Source: Desmonostoc muscorum LEGE 12446
GTDB taxonomy: Bacteria; Cyanobacteriota; Cyanobacteriia; Cyanobacteriales; Nostocaceae
Length of the DNA: 64,000 bases
Assembly: GCF_015207005.2 (NCBI RefSeq)
Contig: NZ_JADEXS020000001.1
Coordinates: 8,765,001-8,829,000, forward strand
Direction: 5' to 3'
The position numbers were made by a program, and so were the translations under genes. A model generated the notes under the pieces. That model saw nothing but the letters and a program-made list of their open reading frames with translations. It was not told the DNA's origin and did not search any database. The first letter of the stretch is position 1, and every line of letters begins with the position of its first letter. Shown in pieces: positions 46,143 through 55,018 of this stretch.

Positions 46143-46322
46143 GCAGTGGGGAGTGGGGAGTGGGGGATGAGGGAGATGAGGGAGAAGAAGGAGCAGGGGA
46201 GCAGGGAGAAGGGAGCAGGGGGAAAGAAGTAATTTTTCATTCTCCCCCTTGCCCCCTGCCCCCTGCCCCTCTGCCTCTTGTGCCCCATGCCCGATGCCCA
46301 ATGCCCAATATAGGAAAATAGC
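46143..46322. repeat. G-rich and CCCATGCC-type short repeats
   Basis: GGCAGTGGGGAGTGGGGAG and GGAGCAGGGGAGCAGGG runs precede CCCCCTGCCCCCTGCCCC and CCCATGCCCGATGCCCAATG. The two halves are roughly complementary and could form a long imperfect hairpin between the oxidase and hydrolase genes. No gene. Confidence 0.7.
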
Positions 46323-47174
46323 GTGTCAATAACAGAACATAAAATAACTGTAAATTCACTGGAATGGTTTTATCGGGAATCTTCACCAATCGGCAGAACT
46401 GACTTAGCGCCTGTATTGTTGCTACATGGCTTAGTTTCACAAAGTTACAGTTGGCGTAATATTATACCAGCTTTGGCGAATCAAGGAACAAGAGCGATCG
46501 CACCAGATTGGATTGGTTACGGGTTTTCTGCAAAACCAGAAAAACGAGATTTTGCTTACACTCCTGATGCTTTTATCACAGCTTTAGAAGCATTTATCAA
46601 AGCACTAGAACTTGAACATTTTTCTTTAGTTGTACAAGGATTTTTAGGTTCTGTAGGACTACAATATGCTTTGCGTCACCCAGAACAAATTGCCAATTTA
46701 GCTATCTTAAATACACCAATTTCAACGGCTGCCAAATTACCCTGGAAAATTAAACAAATGGGTTTACCTTTGGCTGGTGAAATCATGACCCAAGACCCGC
46801 TGTTAGTTGACCGGACGCTAGAAGGTGGAAGCCGTTATCGCATCGGAGATAAAGATTTAGATGTTTATCGAAAACCATTTTTGACAACTTCTGCATCTGG
46901 TCGAGGTTTGTTAGCAAGTATCCGCAACTTACAACTTGATTCAGCAATGACAGAAATCGAATCTGGCTTTAAAGAATGGCAACAGCCAATTCTGATTCAA
47001 TGGGGTATGATTGACCCTTGGTTACCCGTAGATATTGCAGAAAATTTTGCTAATTCGGTATCCAATACAGAATTAATAAAACTTAATAACGTCGGACATT
47101 ACCCTCAAGAACATTACCATGAGACTATTTTAGAAGACCTTTTACCATTTCTGCGTCGTAAAGATGCTCATTGA
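46323..47174 (+). CDS. Alpha/beta hydrolase-fold protein lacking the nucleophile serine
   Basis: 283 residues with a GTG start. The fold is clear: LLLHGLVSQSYSWRNII, IAPDWIGYGFSAKP, and the helix after the elbow GLQYALRHPEQIANL. At the nucleophile elbow, where GxSxG is expected, the sequence is VQGFLGSVG, so Phe occupies the Ser position. The acid (GMIDPWLP) and His (NVGHYPQEH) remain. Either the protein is catalytically dead (binding role) or it uses another mechanism. Same-strand neighbours do not indicate a pathway. Confidence 0.82.
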   Translation: MSITEHKITVNSLEWFYRESSPIGRTDLAPVLLLHGLVSQSYSWRNIIPALANQGTRAIAPDWIGYGFSAKPEKRDFAYTPDAFITALEAFIKALELEHFSLVVQGFLGSVGLQYALRHPEQIANLAILNTPISTAAKLPWKIKQMGLPLAGEIMTQDPLLVDRTLEGGSRYRIGDKDLDVYRKPFLTTSASGRGLLASIRNLQLDSAMTEIESGFKEWQQPILIQWGMIDPWLPVDIAENFANSVSNTELIKLNNVGHYPQEHYHETILEDLLPFLRRKDAH

Positions 47175-47211
47175 GAATATACCTCTGGCAAAAATCGATA
47201 ATATAAAAAGG

Positions 47212-47430
47212 AGTCAGAATTCAGAACTCAGAATTCAGAATTCAGGAGTCAGAATAAATGAATGGAGGGTTCCAAGTCACCACTAATTTTAGTCCACTAA
47301 AGAAAAGATTGAGTGGCGAAATTCAAACATTGTTGCTTGTTAAAACTCCATCCTTTCACTGCTGGACTATTCTGACTTCTGAATTCTGACTCCTGACTCC
47401 TGACTCCTGAATTCTGACTACTAAAAATGC
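47212..47430. repeat. TCAGAAT and CTGACTC heptad repeats
   Basis: GAATTCAGAACTCAGAATTC at the left and GACTTCTGAATTCTGACTCC with further CTGACTC units at the right form opposed arrays in the gap before hemJ, much like those before psbQ. The hemJ promoter is probably the short AT-rich stretch after 47430. Confidence 0.75.
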
Positions 47431-47461
47431 ATCACAACCACACTGATGGAGATAAAAATTC

Positions 47462-48046
47462 ATGGCTTATTCATGGTTTAAAGCATTTCATATTGTCGGA
47501 TTTGTAGTTTGGTTTGCCGGTTTATTCTACCTGGTACGTCTTTTTATTTATCACGTTGAAGCGAACCTTGAACCTGAACCAGCGCGAACCATACTGAAAA
47601 ATCAGTATCAAATTATGGAAAAGCGCCTCTACCATATCATCACTAATCCAGGAATGTATTTGACGATCGCAATGGCCATCGGTTTAATCAGCACTGAACC
47701 CGAAGTGTTAAAAGAGGGCTGGTTGCATATCAAACTGCTGTTTGTGGCCATTTTAATAGGCTATCATCATTACTGCGCTCGTCTGATGAAGAAATTAGCA
47801 GCAGATGAATGTACCTGGAGTGGTCAGCAATTACGTGCGTTAAATGAAGCACCGACAGTTATGTTGGTAGCGATCGTCTTACTCGCTATATTTAAAAATA
47901 ATCTACCAACAGATATTGCGGCCTGGGGCATTTTCGCCATGATTATTTTGATGGCAGTCACTATTCAACTTTACGCCAAAAAACGTAGGCAGGATAAAGA
48001 GAAGTTGATGGCGCAGATAGGACAAATTCCACAAGAACAAAGTTAG
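47462..48046 (+). CDS. hemJ: Protoporphyrinogen IX oxidase HemJ
   Basis: 194 residues and a membrane protein with about four to five helices. Signatures are WFKAFHIVGFVVWFAGLFYL near the N terminus, with the conserved His in the first helix, MEKRLYHIITNPGMYLT, and WLHIKLLFVAILIGYHHYCARL. HemJ oxidises protoporphyrinogen IX to protoporphyrin IX in haem and chlorophyll synthesis and is the usual form in cyanobacteria. Length and motifs are typical. A start-proximal GGAG lies about 13 bases before the ATG. Confidence 0.95.
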   Translation: MAYSWFKAFHIVGFVVWFAGLFYLVRLFIYHVEANLEPEPARTILKNQYQIMEKRLYHIITNPGMYLTIAMAIGLISTEPEVLKEGWLHIKLLFVAILIGYHHYCARLMKKLAADECTWSGQQLRALNEAPTVMLVAIVLLAIFKNNLPTDIAAWGIFAMIILMAVTIQLYAKKRRQDKEKLMAQIGQIPQEQS

Positions 48047-48162
48047 ACAACAGTGCCTGGGATATCTCAGATAAAGTAGGGGCACAATATTGTTGACCTG
48101 GGTCAACTTTCAGAACTTTTCATTTATTTGAACCACATATTTTGTAGGGGCATAGCATTGCT

Positions 48163-48355
48163 CATTGGTGTCAACTTAACGTGAAATCCTTGTCAAGACG
48201 TGATTCTGAATTCACTCACTTACCATGACTCACCGCGTCACCCCACCCCGGTTTTGTCTAAAGCCAAAACCGCCCCTGCCCTTACCAAGGGCAGGGGTTG
48301 GGGGTGGGGTAAAACGTATGTGGGACAATTCTTTGAGCTTAAGTTGACACTAATG
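48163..48355. mobile_element. Miniature inverted-repeat element, GGTGTCAACTTAA family
   Basis: 193 bp, ends CATTGGTGTCAACTTAA and, reversed, CATTAGTGTCAACTTAA. It is flanked by the 9-bp duplication AGCATTGCT (48154-48162, 48356-48364), the centre of a GTAGGGGCATAGC-type palindrome. The interior carries a C-rich hairpin (GCCCCTGCCC and GGGCAGGGG). It is the second copy of the element at 23563-23766. Confidence 0.87.
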
Positions 48356-48397
48356 AGCATTGCTATGCCCCTACTTTGTGTTGCTTCATCCTCAAAA

Positions 48398-49291
48398 TTA
48401 CTTCAATAAATCATCCCCAGGAATGACAGTAGTATAAAAGACATAATTTTTATTAGCTAAATAGCGGGGGTCTTGTTTAATTATCGCCATGAACTCTCGA
48501 TGCCCCTCGCGCCTGCGTCCTACTAAACAACCTGCACTAGCATTCTTAATATCATTTGCAGGAGCATCATAACCGTAGTGTTGATTTACTAAGAAAAGAC
48601 CTGTATCAACTTTGTCGCCAGTCCGTTGAAAATCTTTATTAAAATCTCGGTAAACAGTAATAGGTGCAACTTGGATTAATGCTTCGTGAGGTTCTGAATT
48701 GCCGTGTATGCCAACAGACCAAGATTTGTATTGCCCAAACTTAATTCTGGCAGCACCTCCGGGATTCATAGGGTTATAAGTATAGCGGCTACCTGGTTCT
48801 GTAGTTGCTTGCCAGTGATTTACAATTTTAGGAATACCGTCTACTACTTCAATTACAATACGGCGATCGTTGAATTGATTAGGTGTATCGCTGTTGAGAG
48901 TCCAGTCTTCATTTACTCCTTCTAAATAAACAATGTTGTATTCTTTGGGGTTAGTGAATACCTCATAATTTTTTGCCTGCATGTATTTGATAATCTTACT
49001 GGCAACGTCATTACCAAGTTTTAGGGGAGGTTTAGGAAGTTCCTCTCGTTTAGTTTCAATTAGTTCTTTGGCGGTGACTGCCCCTAAAAAGTCAGTTTCT
49101 CCAGTTTTCATTAATTCTTGAAATTTTTTCAGGGCTGCGGCAGATATTGGCCCAAACTTGTCATCGGCTGGAGGATCGAGTAAACCCAAACCAATTAACA
49201 GTATTTGAATCTGACGAGTTAATTCTGGATCTTTGCCGATCGCCTCGAATCCCCATTTCTCATCTTTTCCTAAGAAATCTTGTAGTTTCAT
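48398..49291 (-). CDS. Peptidoglycan-binding protein with L,D-transpeptidase-like C-terminal domain
   Basis: 297 residues, no obvious signal peptide. Residues of about 20-75 resemble a peptidoglycan-binding three-helix domain (TRQIQILLIGLGLLDPPADD, FGPISAAALKKFQELM). The C-terminal part contains a beta-rich region with GIHGNSEPHEALIQ and NDIKNASAGCLVG, which resembles the His and Ser-x-Gly-Cys catalytic motif of YkuD-type transpeptidases. A cell-wall role fits, but the first domain could also bind another polymer. It is divergent from a lysozyme-like gene. Confidence 0.7.
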   Translation of the reverse strand: MKLQDFLGKDEKWGFEAIGKDPELTRQIQILLIGLGLLDPPADDKFGPISAAALKKFQELMKTGETDFLGAVTAKELIETKREELPKPPLKLGNDVASKIIKYMQAKNYEVFTNPKEYNIVYLEGVNEDWTLNSDTPNQFNDRRIVIEVVDGIPKIVNHWQATTEPGSRYTYNPMNPGGAARIKFGQYKSWSVGIHGNSEPHEALIQVAPITVYRDFNKDFQRTGDKVDTGLFLVNQHYGYDAPANDIKNASAGCLVGRRREGHREFMAIIKQDPRYLANKNYVFYTTVIPGDDLLK

Positions 49292-49671
49292 TATGCACCT
49301 ACCTTGATAGACTTACTTCTAAGTATAAACATCATTTTCAGGATTGATGTTGTTTTAAACTACACTGCAACTTCTTAATATAATGTTAAAAATTTTACTA
49401 TTAATTTATCATTGACACACAAAAATTTATATAATTTTACTTAATTTGAAATTGTTTTTTATTTAACGGTATTTAAATATTTATACTTAATTAGGCTTGG
49501 ATTCACAAAAAGACAGAAATCAACTTAAGACTAGTTTGTGAAGCATAAAATATCAAAAATTTTTGTGTGAAAAAATTAATATTTTGTATAAAAAGTTTCC
49601 AAGTACTATAAAAGTAAGATAGTTTTGTCATAACTCGAAAAATCAAGGTTATTCTTGGGTATTTAATAAAA
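49292..49671. other. AT-rich divergent promoter region
   Basis: 380 bases of strongly AT-rich DNA between two divergent cell-wall genes. No repeats of the families seen elsewhere, no clear operator and no open frame. It must hold both promoters. Confidence 0.45.
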
Positions 49672-50298
49672 ATGGCAAATAAAATACTACTTAGCCTGCT
49701 AGATTTAAAACCAGAATATCAGAAGCTTTGGGATACGTGCGAAATCAGACCAGATAAACTCAGCAGTACTCAAAACATAGTTGCGAAAATCAGTGCTAAT
49801 CGCCCTCGTTACGAAGCATTACAGCAAAAAATTAATGTACCTTGGTACTTTGTTGCAGTCATCCATAACATGGAATCTTCCCTGAACTTCGCCACACATC
49901 TGCACAACGGCGACTCGCTAAAAAAACGCACTGTCAACGAACCATCCGGCAGACCACTAGCTGACCCCATCAAAGGCTGGCAGGTTGGATACACCTGGGA
50001 AGAAAGCGCCGTTGATGCTTTGACAATGAAAGAATTCAACCGAGTCAAAGATTGGAGTTTGGCAGCACAGCTTTGGCAGCTAGAGAGATACAACGGTGTT
50101 GGTTATAGAAAGTACCATCCAGAAGTTCTCACACCTTATCTGTGGTCAGGGACTAACCACTACAACAAAGGCAAGTATGTAGCCGATGGTAAATGGGATG
50201 CTAATGCAGTTTCCGCCCAAATTGGTATAGCAGCTTTGTTAAAAGTTTTGATAAAAGAAGCAAATCTTAATATTCAAGAAGACGTGGCGATCGGGTGA
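49672..50298 (+). CDS. Lysozyme-like peptidoglycan hydrolase
   Basis: 208 residues. The core VPWYFVAVIHNMESSLNFAT, followed by HLHNGDSLKKRT and YTWEESAVDALTM, resembles phage-type lysozymes of the lytic-transglycosylase fold, with the Glu of HNMESS as likely catalytic acid. The C-terminal part has NKGKYVADGKWDANAVSAQI, seen in such enzymes. No signal peptide is present, so delivery would need another route (holin, injection system or lysis). The divergent neighbour is also a cell-wall protein, suggesting a functional pair. Confidence 0.72.
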   Translation: MANKILLSLLDLKPEYQKLWDTCEIRPDKLSSTQNIVAKISANRPRYEALQQKINVPWYFVAVIHNMESSLNFATHLHNGDSLKKRTVNEPSGRPLADPIKGWQVGYTWEESAVDALTMKEFNRVKDWSLAAQLWQLERYNGVGYRKYHPEVLTPYLWSGTNHYNKGKYVADGKWDANAVSAQIGIAALLKVLIKEANLNIQEDVAIG

Positions 50299-50360
50299 GG
50301 GGGACGCGGGAGACACGGCAACGTACACAGAGAAGTGTCTTTGCGTCCCCGCATCCTCAT

Positions 50361-52109
50361 TTATTTAATTCGCGGCTGGGCATCTTGTCCATCCGAACAG
50401 ACTAAGGTAGGCGTGGGTGTGGTTTTAGTTTGGTAGGCGTTTTTGACAGCAACCCAGTTACTGGCAATTGGCATTCGCCAACCAGTTCCAAAGGCGCGAT
50501 CGGTGATTTTTAAGCCGGGGGGTGCTTGTCGGCGTTTAAATTCAGCCCGCGCCACCATTTGAATTACTCGGTTTACAATTACCGAATCGTGACCGGCTGC
50601 GACAATTTGGGCTGCTGATTGGTGGTTGTGAATCAGACGTTGCAAGATATCGTCTAAAATTTCGTAGGGCGGTAGAGAGTCTTGATCTACTTGGCCTGGT
50701 TTGAGTTCGGCGCTTGGTGCTTTAGTCAGGACGTTTTGGGGGATGATTTCGTTATTGCGATTTAACCAGTGGCAAAGTGAATAAACGCGGGTTTTGGGAA
50801 CATCTGCAATGACTGCTAAACCGCCATTCATATCGCCGTATAAAGTACAGTAACCAACTGCCATTTCTGACTTGTTACCGGTGGATAAGAGAAGATAACC
50901 AAATTTGTTAGCGATCGCCATTAATAAATTACCGCGAATCCGGGACTGGATATTCTCCTCTGCTAGTCCAAATTCTGTATCTGCAAATAAATTGGCTAAG
51001 GTGCGATCGAAGCCTTGCATTAACTGTTCAATTGGTAAAATATCAGTTTTAATTCCCAGATTTTTGGCTAATGCCAAAGCATCGCTAATCGAATGGTCGG
51101 AACTATAAGGCGAAGGCATGAGAACACCCAGCACATTTTCTTGACCAAGTGCAGCAGTGGCGATCGCTGCTACTAATGCCGAATCAACTCCGCCACTGAG
51201 ACCCAAAACTACTTTAGAAAAACGACATTTGCGGGCATAATCTCGGACTCCCAAAACCAAAGCTTGCCAGATTTCCTCATCTTCTGACTCATATCCAGGT
51301 GCCACAGAACTCAATTGCAAATCTCGCACCGCCTCGTCAAATTCAACCGCCAACAAATCAGTTTCAAAACCACGGGCGCGACAGATAATTTCACCTTGAC
51401 GATTCAAAGCAAAACTCCGACCATCAAAAATTAAATCATCATTTCCCCCAACCTGGTTAGCATAAATAATTGGTTGTTGAAAACGCACCGCGCTATGCTT
51501 AAGCATTGTTTCACGAAACTGTTGCTTGCCCGCAGTATAAGGAGAAGCAGACAAATTCACAATTAAATCTACACCCAGAATTGCTAAATCAGCAATGGGA
51601 TTCACTGCATAAGTACGTTTGCCCCAGAATTCCTCATCGTTCCATAAATCTTCGCAAATAGTGACGCCAATATCGATATTATCTAATGTGAAATAATTAG
51701 CTTGCAAGCCTGGTTCAAAATAACGACGTTCATCAAATACATCATAAGTAGGCAAAAGTCGCTTGTGAAAAACTTGCTTGACTTGGCCATTTTCTAACAA
51801 AGCGATGCTGTTAAATAAATTTTTCCCACCAGTAATATGAGCTTTGATATTTTGTTCGACAGTTCCTACCAACACAGCTAAATTTGCTGGTAAATCCTGG
51901 GCTAAGTTTTGTAAAGTTATATTCATAGCTTCTACAAAACTAGGATTTAGTAATAAATCTCGTGGTGGATAGCCACACAAAGAAAGTTCAGGTGTAAGCA
52001 ACAAACGCGCACCACCGGATGCAGCGCGTTGTGCCGCTTCTAGGATTTTTTGGGCATTTCCTAGTAAATCACCAATAGTCGGATTAATTTGAGCGATCGC
52101 TATTTTCAT
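50361..52109 (-). CDS. nadE: Glutamine-dependent NAD+ synthetase
   Basis: 582 residues. The N-terminal nitrilase-type glutaminase has catalytic Glu in LLTPELSLCGYPPRD, Lys in VFHKRLLPTYDVFDERRYF and Cys in GVTICEDLWN. The C-terminal synthetase domain begins with GLSGGVDSALVAAIA (PP-loop) and has STGNKSEMAVGYCTLYGDM and GLAVIADVPKT. It amidates nicotinate adenine dinucleotide to NAD+ with ammonia channelled from glutamine. Last gene of the pncB-nadD-Nudix-nadE run, separated from the Nudix gene by 91 bases with TTAGTCA repeats. Confidence 0.95.
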   Translation of the reverse strand: MKIAIAQINPTIGDLLGNAQKILEAAQRAASGGARLLLTPELSLCGYPPRDLLLNPSFVEAMNITLQNLAQDLPANLAVLVGTVEQNIKAHITGGKNLFNSIALLENGQVKQVFHKRLLPTYDVFDERRYFEPGLQANYFTLDNIDIGVTICEDLWNDEEFWGKRTYAVNPIADLAILGVDLIVNLSASPYTAGKQQFRETMLKHSAVRFQQPIIYANQVGGNDDLIFDGRSFALNRQGEIICRARGFETDLLAVEFDEAVRDLQLSSVAPGYESEDEEIWQALVLGVRDYARKCRFSKVVLGLSGGVDSALVAAIATAALGQENVLGVLMPSPYSSDHSISDALALAKNLGIKTDILPIEQLMQGFDRTLANLFADTEFGLAEENIQSRIRGNLLMAIANKFGYLLLSTGNKSEMAVGYCTLYGDMNGGLAVIADVPKTRVYSLCHWLNRNNEIIPQNVLTKAPSAELKPGQVDQDSLPPYEILDDILQRLIHNHQSAAQIVAAGHDSVIVNRVIQMVARAEFKRRQAPPGLKITDRAFGTGWRMPIASNWVAVKNAYQTKTTPTPTLVCSDGQDAQPRIK

Positions 52110-52200
52110 TTTTTTAGTTATTAGTCATTGATAATTGGTTATTAGTCATTAGTTTTTCTTTGCGTCTCCCTCATCTCCCTCATCCCAGATTAACCGTTCA

Positions 52201-52947
52201 TTAAATAAACACCAAAGGTTTATCTTTCAATGGGGCAAAAGCTTCGGCATCAAACTTATACAAACTAGCCGGACGACCAGCACCCCGTGAGACTTTAATT
52301 CCGGTATCGGATAAGAAACCTAACTTCAGTAAACGCGCCCGAAAATTAGAATAATCGGAAAAATTGTCACCTAAAACTGTGCTGTATAACTGATATAAAT
52401 CATTTAAAGTAAACATTTCTGGCAAGACTTCAAAAGCCACGGGACTATACTCCAATTTATTTCGCAAGCGTCTATGTCCATAGGTCAAAATTTCGTTATG
52501 ATCGAAAGCTAATTGTGGAACTTGTTTAACTGGATACCAAGCTATTCCTGTGACGCGATCGGCAATTAATTCGGCTTCTTCAAATCGCACAAGGGCAAAA
52601 TAACTAACTGATAGATAGCGCACACCATAGCTATCTGTTGCTTCCCGTGGGTCACGATTTGGGCCTCCAAAGGTATAAAGTTGTTCTAAATAGAGGTTGT
52701 TGACCTTAATTTTCTCTGCCATAATGCGGTAGGCGGCATCTTCTAAAGACTCTCCTGGACGCACCAAAGTACCCGGAAGACTCCAATGATTTAAAAATGG
52801 TTCTTGCTGCCGCATTACTAACAGAACTAACAGCCGATTTTGTGCAGTATCTACAGAAAAAATAACATTATCAACACCAACCTTGAAATCGGCCAAAGGT
52901 TGTTGATTTAGCGGAGTTGGAATCTTTTTTTGCTGGCGTCCTGGCAT
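52201..52947 (-). CDS. NrtR-like Nudix transcriptional regulator of NAD metabolism
   Basis: 248 residues. The N-terminal Nudix fold has WSLPGTLVRPGESLEDAAYR but a degenerate Nudix box: the expected GG, REx and EE positions read GT, RIM and EK, so hydrolysis is unlikely. The C-terminal winged-helix domain includes FTLNDLYQLYSTVLG, FRARLLKLGFL and GAGRPASLYKFD. This matches NrtR regulators, which bind ADP-ribose and repress NAD genes. It sits inside the NAD operon, whose first gene has a palindromic operator at 55019-55043. Its start overlaps nadD by 40 bases. Confidence 0.85.
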   Translation of the reverse strand: MPGRQQKKIPTPLNQQPLADFKVGVDNVIFSVDTAQNRLLVLLVMRQQEPFLNHWSLPGTLVRPGESLEDAAYRIMAEKIKVNNLYLEQLYTFGGPNRDPREATDSYGVRYLSVSYFALVRFEEAELIADRVTGIAWYPVKQVPQLAFDHNEILTYGHRRLRNKLEYSPVAFEVLPEMFTLNDLYQLYSTVLGDNFSDYSNFRARLLKLGFLSDTGIKVSRGAGRPASLYKFDAEAFAPLKDKPLVFI

Positions 52948-53507
52948 TCGTATAAATGCTCTCGATTAATATAAGCAACTACAGGGGGAGTCAGGGCTTG
53001 AGAATCTCCATGTTCGCGGTAAGCTGTTGAGGAAATATCTAGACCAGTTAGACTAGCGATCGCCATTTTGCCTCCCAGGTTTTGTATTACCTCCAAGCTA
53101 GACTCATCTATTACATATCCCGGTCGCGGCACAATTAATAGTTGCACTTCCTGTAACAAATCTTCAATGCAATACCAACGTGGTAGCTGAGTGACTAAAT
53201 CTGAACCAATTACTAATGTTAATTCAACGTCATCACCCCAACGCAATTTTGCTTTCTCCACTGTTTCCAGCGTTCTGAAGCTACTCAATTCTTGTTCCAA
53301 AGCAATATTTTGCCGTGGCGCATCGATATCCGCAATCAACAATTGCAGCATTGCCGCCCGATGCTGTAAAGGTGTTTGATGGGACTTAAATGGATTATCT
53401 GCTGCCCAAACCGCTACCCAATCATAACCCTCAGACAGCCAACTCAGAATTTCCTGATGTCCAGCAGTTGGCGGATCGGCACTCGTTCCAAACAAAGCAA
53501 TTCTCAT
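52908..53507 (-). CDS. nadD: Nicotinate-nucleotide adenylyltransferase
   Basis: 199 residues from MRIALFGTSAD. In-frame codons upstream come from AATTACG heptads and are not used. The nucleotidyltransferase signature is ALFGTSADPPTAGHQEIL (the HxGH-like site reads TAGH, a variant) with the C-terminal DISSTAYRE motif of the ISSTxIR family. It transfers AMP from ATP to nicotinate mononucleotide. No Shine-Dalgarno precedes it because the heptad array touches the start codon, so translation may be coupled to pncB. Confidence 0.9.
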   Translation of the reverse strand: MRIALFGTSADPPTAGHQEILSWLSEGYDWVAVWAADNPFKSHQTPLQHRAAMLQLLIADIDAPRQNIALEQELSSFRTLETVEKAKLRWGDDVELTLVIGSDLVTQLPRWYCIEDLLQEVQLLIVPRPGYVIDESSLEVIQNLGGKMAIASLTGLDISSTAYREHGDSQALTPPVVAYINREHLYECQDASKKRFQLR

Positions 53508-53509
53508 AG

Positions 53510-53550
53510 TAATTCGTAATTCGTAATTCGTAATTCGTAATTCGTAATTA
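53510..53550. repeat. TAATTCG heptad repeats at the nadD start
   Basis: Five to six TAATTCG units immediately upstream of the nadD ATG on the minus strand, where they read as AATTACG. They fill the usual ribosome-binding region between pncB and nadD. Confidence 0.9.
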
Positions 53551-53571
53551 AGACACACTCAAAGAGTACTT

Positions 53572-54987
53572 TTATCTCTGTGTTCTCTGCGCCTCTGCGG
53601 TTGGTTTTCTAGTCTCTTGAGTCAACACCTGTAAACCCTGAGAAATTTCCACTTCTACAGCCACAGGGCGATCCAACCGTCGTGTCTGTTCTGGCAAACT
53701 GGCAACTGAGGCAGCAGTTCGCTGACGAATTGTTTCCAAACTCTCCAGCGGTTGCACCCATTTACCCTGCTGGACTACCAACTGCAATAATGGTTGTTCT
53801 TCCAAAGAACTTTCACCCAAAAGTCCCAACCTGTCTGCTTTTACCTTACCTCCTATCAACGAGCGAAAAATCTGCTTGCGTCCTGGATAAGTTACCTTGC
53901 CACTTGACTCCTTCATGACTGGAATGCCATCAATGTCTACAAGTTTGTAAACTCCATTTACGGGGGAACCTGTAACTAATCGTGTCCCCAGTCCGTAACC
54001 ATCAATTTCTGCCCCAGCAGCTTTGACTCTGGCAATTTCCCACTCGTCCAAGTCGCCACTAGCAAAAATTGGCACACCAGGAAGTAGCGATCGCACCTGT
54101 TTTGATAAGGTAACTAAATCTCCTGAGTCCAATCTCACGCCTGTTAATTGCATTTCCCCGGAATTGACTTTTGCAGCTAAGCCTTGGGCAGCAGCAATGG
54201 TATCGTAGGTATCAATCAACAATGGCGCACCCGGAAAATATCGGTGAAATGCACTAAAGGCTTGTTCTTCAGTGCCTTCGATTGCTGATAGCGCCATGAC
54301 CAAGGCGTGTGCCATCGTACCACTTGGCTTTTTTCCCAGTTGTAGCGCTGCTAACACATTGGAAGTGGAATCTAAACCACCTGCCAAAGCCGCCCGCGCC
54401 GCCCACAAAGATGCTTGGGGACTAAAGGCGCGTCTTGTGCCAAATTCTAAAAGTGTTGCTGACTCTCCAGCCACATCCCGCAACCGTGCTGCTTTTGTGG
54501 CAATCAAGGTCTGGTAATTAATAGTATTTAAAAGATAAGTTTCCACCAATTGTGCTTGCCAAAGAGGTGCTTCCACCCGTAAAAGTGGCTGATTGGCAAA
54601 CACAGCCGTACCTTCTGGTACTGCCCAAACATCGCCGGTAAACTTGCCTTGGGCTAACAACGACCAAAAGCGATCGCTTGCGTGAGCAAAAATCCCCGTC
54701 GCCTGTAATGCCGCAATTTGCGATGGACTAAAGCGAAATTTTGCCAAATATTCCAACGCCTGTGCCAAACCCATTGCAATTAAATAACCAAAATTCTCTG
54801 GCAAGCGTCTGACAGACAACTCAAAACTTGCCCGTCGTTGTTCTATACCTTCGCCTGTGTAACAAGCCGCCATCGTCAATTGATAAAGGTCAGTCAGCAA
54901 GCTGTAGTCATCTGCACACAGGTTTAGTTCCTGGTTTTGCTGGGTTTGCTGTTTATGTACATAGTCTAAATCTGGGAAAGTTGTCAT
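53572..54987 (-). CDS. pncB: Nicotinate phosphoribosyltransferase
   Basis: 471 residues; GGAAG lies a few bases before the ATG. The enzyme makes nicotinate mononucleotide from nicotinate and PRPP. Signatures are YSLLTDLYQLTMAACY, LEFGTRRAFSPQASLWAARA with GLDSTSNVLA, KPSGTMAHALVMA (phosphorylated His region), LIDTYDTIAA, GVRLDSGDL and YGLGTRLVTGSPVNGVYKLV. The C-terminal TRKPTAEAQRTQR is encoded by a dispersed repeat related to sequence near 38345. First gene of the NAD operon, under the palindrome at 55019-55043. Confidence 0.95.
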   Translation of the reverse strand: MTTFPDLDYVHKQQTQQNQELNLCADDYSLLTDLYQLTMAACYTGEGIEQRRASFELSVRRLPENFGYLIAMGLAQALEYLAKFRFSPSQIAALQATGIFAHASDRFWSLLAQGKFTGDVWAVPEGTAVFANQPLLRVEAPLWQAQLVETYLLNTINYQTLIATKAARLRDVAGESATLLEFGTRRAFSPQASLWAARAALAGGLDSTSNVLAALQLGKKPSGTMAHALVMALSAIEGTEEQAFSAFHRYFPGAPLLIDTYDTIAAAQGLAAKVNSGEMQLTGVRLDSGDLVTLSKQVRSLLPGVPIFASGDLDEWEIARVKAAGAEIDGYGLGTRLVTGSPVNGVYKLVDIDGIPVMKESSGKVTYPGRKQIFRSLIGGKVKADRLGLLGESSLEEQPLLQLVVQQGKWVQPLESLETIRQRTAASVASLPEQTRRLDRPVAVEVEISQGLQVLTQETRKPTAEAQRTQR

Positions 54988-55018
54988 GCCAGAGCTTCCT
55001 TATAAGAACGCTTCTTTC

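Noticed and set aside
50299..50360. Terminator between the lysozyme-like gene and nadE
   Set aside because: GGGGACGC and GCGTCCCC are complementary, but the loop is over 30 bases and there is no T run on either strand.
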